A DNA stretch of 64,000 bases from Methylicorpusculum sp. (GTDB lineage: Bacteria > Pseudomonadota > Gammaproteobacteria > Methylococcales > Methylomonadaceae). Shown piece after piece: positions 36,123-44,810 of the stretch; position 1 is the stretch's first letter, and every line of letters begins with the position of its first letter. The stretch lies in assembly GCF_030651835.1 (NCBI RefSeq), contig NZ_JAUSBX010000062.1:1-64000 (forward strand). Direction: 5' to 3'. The position numbers were made by a program, and so were the translations under genes. The notes beneath the pieces were generated by a model, which did not search any database, had not been told where the DNA came from, and saw nothing but the letters and a program-made list of their open reading frames with translations.

Positions 36123-38153
36123 ATGTCAAATGACAATCCTATTGAAGTTGACAAAACAACTGAGAGTTCAACAAGAACAAACAGTTTAGCCCGATCTATT
36201 CTTAAAAAACCCGTCAAAGATTTGCAACTAATTCCGGCTGCGGCACTGAAATTGTTGAAGTTGACCAATGATGACACGTCCAAAGTTAAGGATTTGTCCA
36301 GAGTGATAGAGACTGAGCCTGCCTTGGCTGCAAAAGTGATACGGATAGTCAATTCTGCTGCTTTTTGCCTCCCCAAAAAAATCACATCGATCAAACATGC
36401 CGTCAACTTACTGGGGTTTTCTGCAGTCAGGCAGGCGGCAATGGATCAATTGATGTACAACAAGTTGATCCGTAATCGAACTAAAAGTCTTTTTAATCAA
36501 TTATTTTTCTGGCAACACTGTCTGTTTGTCGCTTCATTAAGTAAAAGAATCGGTGTGGCTTTAAAATATCCGGACCCGGATATGCTGTATACCGGGGGGT
36601 TATTACACGATATTGGTAAAATCATTGTGGAAAACTACGGCGAGGTTTCATACAGCGATTATTTATCGGTAGTGGAAAAAACGGATTGTGCCCAAATGGA
36701 AAGTGAGAAAACATTTTTTGGCTTATCTCACACTGAAATTGGTCATCACTTTTGTTTGGAATGGCATTTACCCTCAGCTTTAACAGCTATCATTGCATTT
36801 CATCATGATTTCCCTCCGCCTTCTTCCGAATACCATCAGTATCAAACTGAAATTGCGATCGTTGCTTTCTCAAATTATATAGCCTGTATGCAGGGCATTG
36901 GTTCAGCTGCAAATTTGAGTGTGCCGGTGCTGCCGGAACAGGTATTTAAAATTATTGATATCAATAAACTGGATTTGGAAAGTCTGCTGGAGCAAGTGGA
37001 TAAAGATATGCTGAATACACGTGAGTTTTATGGTATCCAGTTTCCTAACGTGAGCCGCTTGCGGGCAAGTTTGGTAAAAACAACATTAAAATTATCGTAT
37101 TTTGGTGAAAGCAAAACGCGAATCAAACCAAAAGGTGCTGATCTCATGGCGCCTAATATTTCAAGTTTGACGATCCCGCACAGAAGTCTTGATCCCAATG
37201 AGTTTATTCCTTGGACGCTCGAAGCAATACACAATGATTTTCATGTGGACCGGGTCATGATGCTTAAAGTCGACCCGAAGCGAAGGGGTCTGGTTGCAAC
37301 TTATTGGTGGCCAAGTTCCATACTGCAAAAAGACTTGGGGATATTTGAAATACCGATCAGTGCTATCAGTGGTCAACTACTGAAATGTTTACGCACAAAA
37401 AAGCCGGTACTTATCAAAAATGAAAGTGTTGAAGATGAAAAAATGCTGCACCGTCTTGCGGTTGATGAATGTATTGTGCTGCCCGTTCAGCGTCATCAGC
37501 GGATGGCTGGGCTTATCTATGTGGATAATGCCCTGACGCATCAACCCTTAGAAGCCCATCAGATATTCGAGATGTTACCTATAGCCAGTGAATTGGGCGT
37601 CGCTTTATTAAATGCCCAACTTTACCGGCTGGCGCAAAAAAAATCACAAATAGATCCTCTAAGCCAGTTATTCAACAAGCGCGTTATCAATGAGTTTTTG
37701 GACAAGCTTTTTAAATGCGATAAAGCCGTACTTGAAAAAACGGTATTAGGCTTTATTGATATCGATCGATTCAAGCTGTTTAATGACGATTGCGGGCATC
37801 AGGCAGGTGATGACGCATTAAAAATCGTCGCCGATATTCTGCGATCAATGACCCGTCCCGGTGATTTAATCGGTCGCTACGGAGGCGAAGAATTTTTGTT
37901 TGTCTTGCGCGATATTGACTCTAAAGGCGCGCTTAACTACGCAGAGCGTATCCGAAGGGAGATCGAGCAAAGAGGCAAACTGCTCAGTGAGCGTTTTCGT
38001 GGTCATGCATTGACCGTCAGTATTGGCGTGGCCGTTTACGAAGCGTCCTTTGCGACTTATGCCGATATGATCAAAGCGGCCGATGATGCTATGTATAGAG
38101 CCAAATCTGAGGGACGAAACAAGGTGGTGTTGAGTAATCTAAAGTTTCATTAA
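36123..38153 (+). CDS. HDOD-GAF-GGDEF diguanylate cyclase
   Basis: 676 residues. An HDOD domain (about 30-230) has RIVNSAAFCLPKKITSIKHAVNLLG and an HDIGK (from His162). A GAF-like domain (about 345-500) follows. The C-terminal GGDEF domain has DIDRFKLFNDDCGHQAGDDALK and GGEEF (587-591), the active signature for making c-di-GMP. An inhibitory I-site RPGD lies exactly five residues before GGEEF, so the enzyme should be product-inhibited. It lies about 0.3 kb from a sigma-54-type surface/cytochrome operon and near c-di-GMP riboswitch candidates, so it may feed that regulon. It is cytoplasmic. The start lacks a strong ribosome-binding site. Confidence 0.93.
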   Translation: MSNDNPIEVDKTTESSTRTNSLARSILKKPVKDLQLIPAAALKLLKLTNDDTSKVKDLSRVIETEPALAAKVIRIVNSAAFCLPKKITSIKHAVNLLGFSAVRQAAMDQLMYNKLIRNRTKSLFNQLFFWQHCLFVASLSKRIGVALKYPDPDMLYTGGLLHDIGKIIVENYGEVSYSDYLSVVEKTDCAQMESEKTFFGLSHTEIGHHFCLEWHLPSALTAIIAFHHDFPPPSSEYHQYQTEIAIVAFSNYIACMQGIGSAANLSVPVLPEQVFKIIDINKLDLESLLEQVDKDMLNTREFYGIQFPNVSRLRASLVKTTLKLSYFGESKTRIKPKGADLMAPNISSLTIPHRSLDPNEFIPWTLEAIHNDFHVDRVMMLKVDPKRRGLVATYWWPSSILQKDLGIFEIPISAISGQLLKCLRTKKPVLIKNESVEDEKMLHRLAVDECIVLPVQRHQRMAGLIYVDNALTHQPLEAHQIFEMLPIASELGVALLNAQLYRLAQKKSQIDPLSQLFNKRVINEFLDKLFKCDKAVLEKTVLGFIDIDRFKLFNDDCGHQAGDDALKIVADILRSMTRPGDLIGRYGGEEFLFVLRDIDSKGALNYAERIRREIEQRGKLLSERFRGHALTVSIGVAVYEASFATYADMIKAADDAMYRAKSEGRNKVVLSNLKFH

Positions 38154-38274
38154 AATTAAAGTCTCATTTAAAACACTCAAATTCTAAGAGTTATCAATTT
38201 TTCTGCACAAGAAATGCACCAACGCATTTCACCGCTTTTACCCCATATCCTGATTACCTTATTTTGCTGAATAA

Positions 38275-38284
38275 GTCATATGAC
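38275..38284. promoter_or_regulatory. GTCATATGAC palindrome upstream of the di-heme cytochrome operon
   Basis: A perfect palindrome identical to the 24.8-kb site, about 80 bp upstream of the sigma-54-type promoter. Confidence 0.5.
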
Positions 38285-38358
38285 ATAGTTTTTTAGTAAA
38301 ATATTTTTGTCTATATTTATAAAGTCGTAATAAATCAAGCACTTAATATATTTTTACG

Positions 38359-38374
38359 TGGCAGGATTATTGCT
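38359..38374 (+). promoter_or_regulatory. Sigma-54-type promoter of the di-heme cytochrome operon
   Basis: TGGCAGGATTATTGCT fits the TGGCAYG-N4-TTGCW consensus almost perfectly. The predicted start is about 40 bases before the ATG at 38426. Confidence 0.75.
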
Positions 38375-38425
38375 TAGTAATTCCCGGCTAACGAATTATA
38401 AAAATACCCGTTCTAAGGAAATAAC

Positions 38426-40648
38426 ATGCGATTTAACAAAACATTTATTTTATTAAGCATGATGATGCTTATGCAAGAAGTGAATGCTCACGGGCCATTT
38501 CCGGCTTCTTTGCAGGGTGCGCCTATCCCGCCTGTGCCTGGATTGCTAGATGGGGCTGATCCTATTGTGGTCAACAAAGCTGAGGCTATTGCGTTGGGTA
38601 AGGCCTTGTTTTGGGATGCGAATGTCGGAAGTGATGGTATGGCTTGTGCGTCATGCCATTATCATGCCGGGGCTGATGATAGAGTAAAAAATCAACTTAA
38701 TCCTGGTTTGCGAAGCCCAAAACCTTCAGGACAAACGTTTCAAACAACCGCTTCGGGAGCGGCAGGCGGCCCCAACTATACATTGACCAAAAGCGATTTT
38801 CCGTTTCATCAATTTGAGGACCCTTTCCAGCTTCCGGAAAACGGTTTAACAGGGGTTGTTAAATTTAGTAGTGATGATGTTGTTTCTTCAGCCGGAACGT
38901 TTAGTGGAGAATTTAAAGGGGTTACCAAAACCGGAATTACTGTCGATCAATGTGATAGAGCGGTTGATCCTATTTATCATGTTAACGGTATAGGGACGCG
39001 TAGGGTTGAACCAAGAAATACACCAACAGTGATCAATGCCGTTTTCAATCACCGAAATTTTTGGGATGGCCGTGCAAACAATACTTTCAATGGCAGTAGT
39101 CCTTGGGGAAATAGAGATCCTGATGCTGGTGTGTGGATTAAGCTAAATACAAGATCAGTAAAAAAAGAACGTTTGCAACTTATCAATTCATCACTGGCTT
39201 CTTTGGCAGTAGGACCGCCGATGGATGAGCTGGAAATGAGTTGCCGGAACCGCACGTTTTCAGCTTTAGGACGAAAGTTGTTGTCGCGGCGCCCTCTGGA
39301 AAATCAGAAAGTGCATTATCAAGATAGCGTCTTGGGTGGTCTGAGTCTGAGTACATCAAGTCTTTTAAAGCCGGGGCTTAATACTACCTATGCGGCCATG
39401 ATCAAAAAAGCGTTCAATCAAAAGTATTGGTCTTATACGCGCATCGGCGAGTTTGGGGCTCCATCCGCAAGCAGTGGGTTACCCTACAATCAGATGGAAG
39501 CTAACTTTTCCATGTTTTTCGGACTGGCATTACAGCTTTATCAGGCCACTTTGGTCTCTGATCAGGCTCCTATTGATTTGAGTAGACGGAATGCCGACTT
39601 TACGCCCATTGATCTGAATGAGTCAGAGTTACGTGGGTTCAACTTATTTAGAGAGCTCCACTGCAACGCTTGTCATGCCGGTTCCGTTTTAACCTCGGCT
39701 GCCATCGTTACAAACGCAATGATATTAGAGGCTGATCCTGAAGCGTTCGGGCCTTTGCCGGAATCTTATGGCGCCAACTTATCGCGAAATGTGATAGGTC
39801 ATGACAACACCCGACTCGGTGGTGGTGCCAAGTTAATGGACTTTGGATTTTTTAACACAGGTGTAGCAGATCCGGACGGTGATCCTGGATTGGCAGGTGT
39901 TGATGGATTAGGAAATGCGTTATCGTTCTCTGATCAATATCGCCGTTATTTGGCGGGCGATACCACCGGTGGAATTTCTTCCGGCGTAATGGATTCCGGT
40001 GTATCCCAAACCCGTCCTTGTGATTTCGTTGCGCCGTTTGCCAGGAATGCAACTGTAAGTAATGCGAACCATTTTACGCTGGTTGATGGTTTGTTGGTCG
40101 ATCCAAATGGCAGTCAGAACTGTCTCGGTGTAGGAAAATCCTCTTGGGCATTTATCCCTACTAAAGATGCGGCAACTTTAAATCTTAATGATCCTTCATC
40201 CAAAAAAATGGATATTGCGACTAAAGCTGCCTTTAAAGTACCAACGCTAAGAAATATTGAGTTAACAGGACCTTACATGCATAACGGCAGTATGGCAACT
40301 CTGGAGCAAGTGATTGAGTTTTATAGCCGAGCCGGGAATTTTGCCAGCAATAACACGCATTCCTTTATTTTTCCGATGTCTGATCTTCAGTACGACGAAA
40401 CACTTAGGGCTGATTTAATAGCCTTTTTAAAAACATTAACCGATGAGCGGGTTCGCTACCAAAGAGCGCCATTTGATCACCCTGAAATTGTCATTCCTCA
40501 TGGACACACCGGCGATGAATCGTCTGTTCAAACGGGCAATCCTATCAGCCCCGAGTTCGCCAAACAGGAGTTTGAAGTTATTCCTGCTGTTGGTGCTAAC
40601 GGCAGTGTTGAGCCTATCCAGTCCTTTGAAGCAAATTTTGCGGATTAA
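38426..40648 (+). CDS. Di-heme cytochrome c peroxidase/MauG-like protein
   Basis: 740 residues with a signal peptide (FILLSMMMLMQEVNA). Heme sites are CASCH (Cys74) and CNACH (Cys413). The framework AIALGKALFWDANVG, RRVEPRNTPTVINAVFNHRNFWDGRANNTFNG and KVPTLRNIELTGPYMHNGSMATLEQVIEFY is that of bacterial di-heme peroxidases and MauG-like enzymes, expected in the periplasm. It is longer than CcpA (~320), with large inserts. It is followed 63 bp later by a PEP-CTERM gene, probably one transcript, so the cytochrome may act on a surface protein or be localised with it. The substrate is unknown. Confidence 0.85.
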   Translation: MRFNKTFILLSMMMLMQEVNAHGPFPASLQGAPIPPVPGLLDGADPIVVNKAEAIALGKALFWDANVGSDGMACASCHYHAGADDRVKNQLNPGLRSPKPSGQTFQTTASGAAGGPNYTLTKSDFPFHQFEDPFQLPENGLTGVVKFSSDDVVSSAGTFSGEFKGVTKTGITVDQCDRAVDPIYHVNGIGTRRVEPRNTPTVINAVFNHRNFWDGRANNTFNGSSPWGNRDPDAGVWIKLNTRSVKKERLQLINSSLASLAVGPPMDELEMSCRNRTFSALGRKLLSRRPLENQKVHYQDSVLGGLSLSTSSLLKPGLNTTYAAMIKKAFNQKYWSYTRIGEFGAPSASSGLPYNQMEANFSMFFGLALQLYQATLVSDQAPIDLSRRNADFTPIDLNESELRGFNLFRELHCNACHAGSVLTSAAIVTNAMILEADPEAFGPLPESYGANLSRNVIGHDNTRLGGGAKLMDFGFFNTGVADPDGDPGLAGVDGLGNALSFSDQYRRYLAGDTTGGISSGVMDSGVSQTRPCDFVAPFARNATVSNANHFTLVDGLLVDPNGSQNCLGVGKSSWAFIPTKDAATLNLNDPSSKKMDIATKAAFKVPTLRNIELTGPYMHNGSMATLEQVIEFYSRAGNFASNNTHSFIFPMSDLQYDETLRADLIAFLKTLTDERVRYQRAPFDHPEIVIPHGHTGDESSVQTGNPISPEFAKQEFEVIPAVGANGSVEPIQSFEANFAD

Positions 40649-40711
40649 TGATAAGAGCACTGGCCTGATTCAATCGGGCTGGTGCTGAATTTTATTTTTG
40701 GAAACAATGAC

Positions 40712-41479
40712 ATGAAAAATCAAATTATCAGCAACACAAAAAATTCTCCTATGATTCTTTTGGCAGGTTTGCTTTTGTTGGCTGCTTCAAACGCTGAAGC
40801 GGTAAGCACTTTCAGTGGGTCTGCGACGGTTAATTTTACCATCGATAGTATTGCTAACAGGGATGGCTCAGCTAGTCTAGATGGCTTAAGCGTGTTTGCT
40901 TCATTCGTTTTGGATGACTCGCAAACTTTTAATGACTTAGCATTAAATGGGATCGGCTCGGCCACGGCAATGCCTTTGACACCAGAATCAACCGAATTGT
41001 TGAGCAATGGGGGGCGTTTTTCCAAGACATTTCAAGTTGATGGGGTTGTGTCAAATGGTTACGGTGCGGTCAATTATTTTGCCTTGTTTGATTTGTTGTT
41101 TATTAACGAATCGGGATTTGACTACGATATAGGATTGTCGATTGACTACAGCTTGTCAGCAAATGCTGAAGGTCAAACTGCTGAGACAACGGTTTCTATC
41201 GCTTATGAGCACGTAGACGGTGATTTTTTCGGTAATGATTATTCGAATGCCTGGGCGGATTTAAATGGCGGCGTGAATCAGCAGTTAATTGAAGGTAAAA
41301 AATCTTTTTCTTTTGCTCTTTTAGCGGGTGAAGTGGAGATTGTAATTTTGGACGCTAATATTCATGGGTATGCTGAAGCGACTACTGTTCCCCTTCCTGC
41401 CGCTTTGTGGTTATTTGCTTCGGCTGTTATGGCTCTCCCTGTATTGAGAAAACAAAGTTTAAACAGCAAAAGGGTTTGA
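40712..41479 (+). CDS. VPLPA/PEP-CTERM exosortase-target protein
   Basis: Starting at ATG 40712 gives 255 residues with a signal peptide (MILLAGLLLLAASNAEA). The C terminus is VPLPAALWLFASAVMALPVLRK, a VPLPA sorting signal, one helix and a short basic tail. The body is a beta-rich repeat-like domain with many Asp/Asn/Gly. It sits 63 bp after the di-heme cytochrome gene, so they are likely co-transcribed from the 38.36-kb sigma-54-type promoter. No catalytic motif is seen. Confidence 0.82.
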   Translation: MKNQIISNTKNSPMILLAGLLLLAASNAEAVSTFSGSATVNFTIDSIANRDGSASLDGLSVFASFVLDDSQTFNDLALNGIGSATAMPLTPESTELLSNGGRFSKTFQVDGVVSNGYGAVNYFALFDLLFINESGFDYDIGLSIDYSLSANAEGQTAETTVSIAYEHVDGDFFGNDYSNAWADLNGGVNQQLIEGKKSFSFALLAGEVEIVILDANIHGYAEATTVPLPAALWLFASAVMALPVLRKQSLNSKRV

Positions 41480-41507
41480 CTGCTGCAATTTCCAGATTCG
41501 CTATTAC

Positions 41508-41565
41508 AGGGCGGGATGAATAGCATGCTAAGACAGTCGTTTATTCACTCCCGCCCGTCACTCTT
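41508..41565 (+). terminator. Terminator-like hairpin after the PEP-CTERM gene
   Basis: GGGCGGGATGAATA pairs with TATTCACTCCCGCCC (one bulge) across about 20 bases, followed by TCTTTT. Confidence 0.65.
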
Positions 41566-41639
41566 TTGAAAAATCAGCCTTTTACTTGAGTTGATTCATC
41601 TCGCTCAGTGATGTGATGGGCAGTCATTTAAAATAATGT

Positions 41640-41670
41640 GTCATATCACACAGTGAGTGAGGCATATGGC
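41640..41670. promoter_or_regulatory. CATAT/CATATG upstream sites before the 41.9-kb gene
   Basis: GTCATATCAC (41640-41649) and GCATATGGC (41662-41670) are two variants of the GTCATATGAC element. They lie 65-95 bp upstream of the sigma-54-type promoter. Confidence 0.4.
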
Positions 41671-41733
41671 TCAGTATGAGTTTGTGGTATTTTAAATGCA
41701 TCGTAAGTGATTGAATAAGCTGTAATTTAAAAC

Positions 41734-41749
41734 TGGCATGAAAAATGCT
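41734..41749 (+). promoter_or_regulatory. Sigma-54-type promoter of the 41.9-kb PEP-CTERM gene
   Basis: TGGCATGAAAAATGCT matches the consensus with one change at -12 (ATGC for TTGC) and has the correct GG-N10-GC spacing. Confidence 0.6.
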
Positions 41750-41925
41750 TAATTTAGTTTGACTTTTTAAGGCTGGGCTTTTTCTAAAATTTTAATGAAT
41801 TCAAACTTTTAAGCCTGATACCGGGAATAGGTTTGGATTCTTCACAATTTAATTTATCTTTATATCAACCGATAAACGGGCATGCGGTCAGTGACCCTTT
41901 TTTATTTTCTCGAGGCAGCAAAAAC

Positions 41926-42897
41926 ATGTACCAAACAAAAAAACAGAAACTTCGTAAAGCGGTGATTTCAGCATTGGGATTAACGGTAATGGCCGGTATT
42001 TCAAATCAGGCTAGTGCTTATGACAGTCTTTCTTTAGGTACTTATACGGGAACAGACATATCATTCAATTCCACAACGCCTTTCAAAGCGTTCTCGGATT
42101 ATGCCGCACAAAATCAGGGTTGGGTTCATACTGCACGTTTTTTAACGTTAACAATAGGTTCTGCTCAGGATATTATTGATGGCAAAACGTACGATGTGCA
42201 GATGCAGATGACGGGGCGTGGAAATCTGGGCGTTTCAGGAACTGTAGCCATTGATAACCCTGCTTTTGCAATTTGGACTGCGGGTGCAAATTCAATAGAC
42301 ACAGGCTCGGTCGTTGGTATTGGGCATGCATGGAATCCAACGCGAGGACCCAATGAAGTGGCCTTGGATAGTACTGGTAATCTAGCCACGGTATTCACTA
42401 ATGGAGTTATTGGCGGAGCCGGTGTGCTGGATGGTCATGAAGGCTGGATTGGCTATGTCAACTCAGGACCTGCTTACACTTTAATCAACTCCTTTGAGCC
42501 ACTGGCTGGATTCAATCAAACCTCTACCGGTCATCCAGTAACTGATAGCGTCTCTAATGGCGCATTAAATACGACCAGTTTATCCTGGTTGACGAATCCT
42601 TCAGCTTCCAGCACCAGTTTTACCAATGATTATTACAGAAATGGTAATGCTATGGTGGGCGCTAACGCCGATTATGCGATGATGATTTTATACGGTTTAA
42701 AAGCCGGTAATTATCTGATTGCTACAGGAGGCAGTTGTCCAACCAATGTAACGCCCGCCGCCGTATGTGGAACGGGACAACAATTTACATTCAATGTCTC
42801 AGCGGCGCCGGCAATGGTTCCGGTACCAGGCGCTGTATGGTTTTTCGGTACTGCTTTGTTAGGCTTGGTGGGATTAGGGCGCCGCAAAAACGCATAA
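41926..42897 (+). CDS. VPxPG/PEP-CTERM exosortase-target protein
   Basis: I start at the ATG at 41926 because CGAGG precedes it and a signal peptide follows (KQKLRKAVISALGLTVMAGISNQASA). This gives 323 residues. The C terminus is VPVPGAVWFFGTALLGLVGLGRRKNA, a sorting signal with helix and basic tail. The mature region is Gly/Asn/Ser/Thr-rich with one late Cys pair (GGSCPTNVTPAAVCGTG). It is preceded by a sigma-54-like promoter and CATAT-type elements. Likely a surface or matrix protein. Confidence 0.85.
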   Translation: MYQTKKQKLRKAVISALGLTVMAGISNQASAYDSLSLGTYTGTDISFNSTTPFKAFSDYAAQNQGWVHTARFLTLTIGSAQDIIDGKTYDVQMQMTGRGNLGVSGTVAIDNPAFAIWTAGANSIDTGSVVGIGHAWNPTRGPNEVALDSTGNLATVFTNGVIGGAGVLDGHEGWIGYVNSGPAYTLINSFEPLAGFNQTSTGHPVTDSVSNGALNTTSLSWLTNPSASSTSFTNDYYRNGNAMVGANADYAMMILYGLKAGNYLIATGGSCPTNVTPAAVCGTGQQFTFNVSAAPAMVPVPGAVWFFGTALLGLVGLGRRKNA

Positions 42898-42925
42898 TAT
42901 TCCCCTAAAATAATTTAGGCTTATA

Positions 42926-42960
42926 AGTCCGCTTAAGATTTTCTCAAGCGGGCTTTTTTT
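42926..42960 (+). terminator. Rho-independent terminator after the PEP-CTERM gene
   Basis: CCGCTT pairs with AAGCGG across an 11-base loop, followed by a T-run. It may also serve the convergent sulfotransferase gene. Confidence 0.8.
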
Positions 42961-42983
42961 TAAGGTAAGTTTTTTTAAGCTTG

Positions 42984-44540
42984 TTATTTTGTTGTTTCGT
43001 AGCCGAACGCTTTAATATAAGGTTCAAGAATAGGTTCAAGCGCATCAAAATATTCTGTATAGCCTTGCCAGCGACCCAGTGCGGAAGCATATAAGGGTTG
43101 AGTAACTGCGGAGAAGCTGGGAGTGGCAATGAATCGGCCTGTAGTTTTCTCATGGAAGCGGGTAACTTCTTCGGTCCAGTCTAAAGCGAGCAAGTTAAAA
43201 ACGCGTTTAAAACTGGTTTCAAAATCAAGCACGGTGTCCTCGTAACGCAGCTCCAGATAGACGGGCTGTATATGGTCACGCAGATTCAGCCATAAATCCA
43301 TAACAGCAGCATATTGCGTGGCTATGCCTTTCCACGACAATAAATTTACAGTACCTGCCGATATGGTGAAAGCTTGTTGAGCACAGCTGATACATATATC
43401 TCTGGGATCCCGCAATGCGAAAATGATCCTGGCGTCAGGAAACAGCGTGCTGATAAACCCTATTTCAATGCTGTTCAATGCCACTTTGTTGATAAAGCGT
43501 AGCGTTAATACCTGCGGGCCGTATTCCTCAGCGACACGCCGCCAATAGAATTGACGCAAATACAGGGTATCATCTTTATCCAGTCGTCTTAATGCGCCGG
43601 GGACATCGCCTTTCAGTTCGGTTATACGTTCCATTTCACGGATGACTTCCTGAATGAGGCTATTCTCGTCGGAGGTTAAAACATTCGTGTGAGCAGACAG
43701 AACTTGTTCAGTTAATGTGGTGCCCGAACGAAGAAAACCAACTATAAAGACGGGCATGGGCAGCGCATCATTGAGTTCTAATATTGACCAGCGCTGCAAT
43801 AAGGTCTTGTCGAAACCTTTTTTATAAGCCTCAATTTGCTGGAAAATAAAATCAGCATCAAATTGTTGAATTGCGGGTAGCTGTCGAGACAACTCTCCTC
43901 CCTGGCTCATCAAGTCAAACGCTTCACCGTAACGATGTTGTTTGTCATAGACTTTCGCCAATTCCAGACAGGCCCTGGCACGTTGTTCCGGATCATGCTC
44001 CGTCTCAAGCAGTTTTTCCAAACGTAGTTGCGCTGTAGCCCAATCCTTTAATTCAATCTCGATGATGGCGAGTAGAATAATACTGCCTGAAGCGTCGTTG
44101 ATCGTAGCTAATTGACAGGCTTTTTGTGCATGGGTAATTGCCTGTTTGAGTTGATTCATTCTATGCAGGCAGGCTGCCAGATTATGATAGGCGGCCGCAC
44201 TCCTGGGTAAGAATTGCACGGCAGTTCTGGCCAGTTGGTGTGCAGAATCCAGCTCACCCAGATGTTGCAATTGTTCTGAGAGCGTTAATAAAGCTTTTGC
44301 GCGGGATTTATCAGGTTTTCTTAATAACTGTTTGGCCGCTTTAACTAATAATCGGCGTCCTTCAGCGTTATGGTTTCGCCAACAAAGGCATTGGCCTAAA
44401 CCCGCCAAAGCCTCGGCATTATTGGGTGATTGTTGTAAGGCTTGGCTAAAACACTGTTCTGCCGCAATAAAATTGCCTTGTTGTAATGCGTAAAATTGAG
44501 CCTTACTCAGTAGTTCGCTTACTGGATTGGAATCTGTCAA
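42984..44540 (-). CDS. TPR-containing sulfotransferase
   Basis: 518 residues, TTG start. Several tetratricopeptide repeats occupy about residues 15-220. The sulfotransferase domain begins VFIVGFLRSGTTLTEQVLSAHTNV (about 265-288), the phosphosulfate-binding loop of PAPS-dependent enzymes. It continues through FALRDPRDICISC (3'-phosphate-binding type) and ends in LRYEDTVLDFETS. It should move sulfate from PAPS to a sugar or protein. PAPS needs ATP sulfurylase (cysDN, 9 kb away) plus an APS kinase, not seen intact here. No signal peptide, so it is cytoplasmic. The acceptor is unknown. Confidence 0.85.
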   Translation of the reverse strand: MTDSNPVSELLSKAQFYALQQGNFIAAEQCFSQALQQSPNNAEALAGLGQCLCWRNHNAEGRRLLVKAAKQLLRKPDKSRAKALLTLSEQLQHLGELDSAHQLARTAVQFLPRSAAAYHNLAACLHRMNQLKQAITHAQKACQLATINDASGSIILLAIIEIELKDWATAQLRLEKLLETEHDPEQRARACLELAKVYDKQHRYGEAFDLMSQGGELSRQLPAIQQFDADFIFQQIEAYKKGFDKTLLQRWSILELNDALPMPVFIVGFLRSGTTLTEQVLSAHTNVLTSDENSLIQEVIREMERITELKGDVPGALRRLDKDDTLYLRQFYWRRVAEEYGPQVLTLRFINKVALNSIEIGFISTLFPDARIIFALRDPRDICISCAQQAFTISAGTVNLLSWKGIATQYAAVMDLWLNLRDHIQPVYLELRYEDTVLDFETSFKRVFNLLALDWTEEVTRFHEKTTGRFIATPSFSAVTQPLYASALGRWQGYTEYFDALEPILEPYIKAFGYETTK

Positions 44541-44810
44541 ATTAACTGGATAGGTTGGGGGTTAAAATCTTTGGTGACTGTTCAACTCGAAACTTTAATA
44601 TCACTGTCTCAAGTGAGCAATAGTCTTGTAAATTGTATCTGCTCGCTCTCTCGAATTTTATTGGGTGTAGGTAGTTGATTAAAAGGCTTCTGCAACAGCC
44701 ATGGTTTCACGCGTCATTTGAAATCAAGCACCTACGCCCTCAATTCAAAGAAGGCAAGTAGTTATTGTAAATTTAAGTCAAAATGCTTATCTAGGAAATT
44801 GAGAAGTTGG

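Noticed and set aside
41481-41497. GCTGCAATTTCCAG resembling the end of the MITE-like repeat
   Set aside because: Only a dozen bases match and no partner end or inner arm follows.
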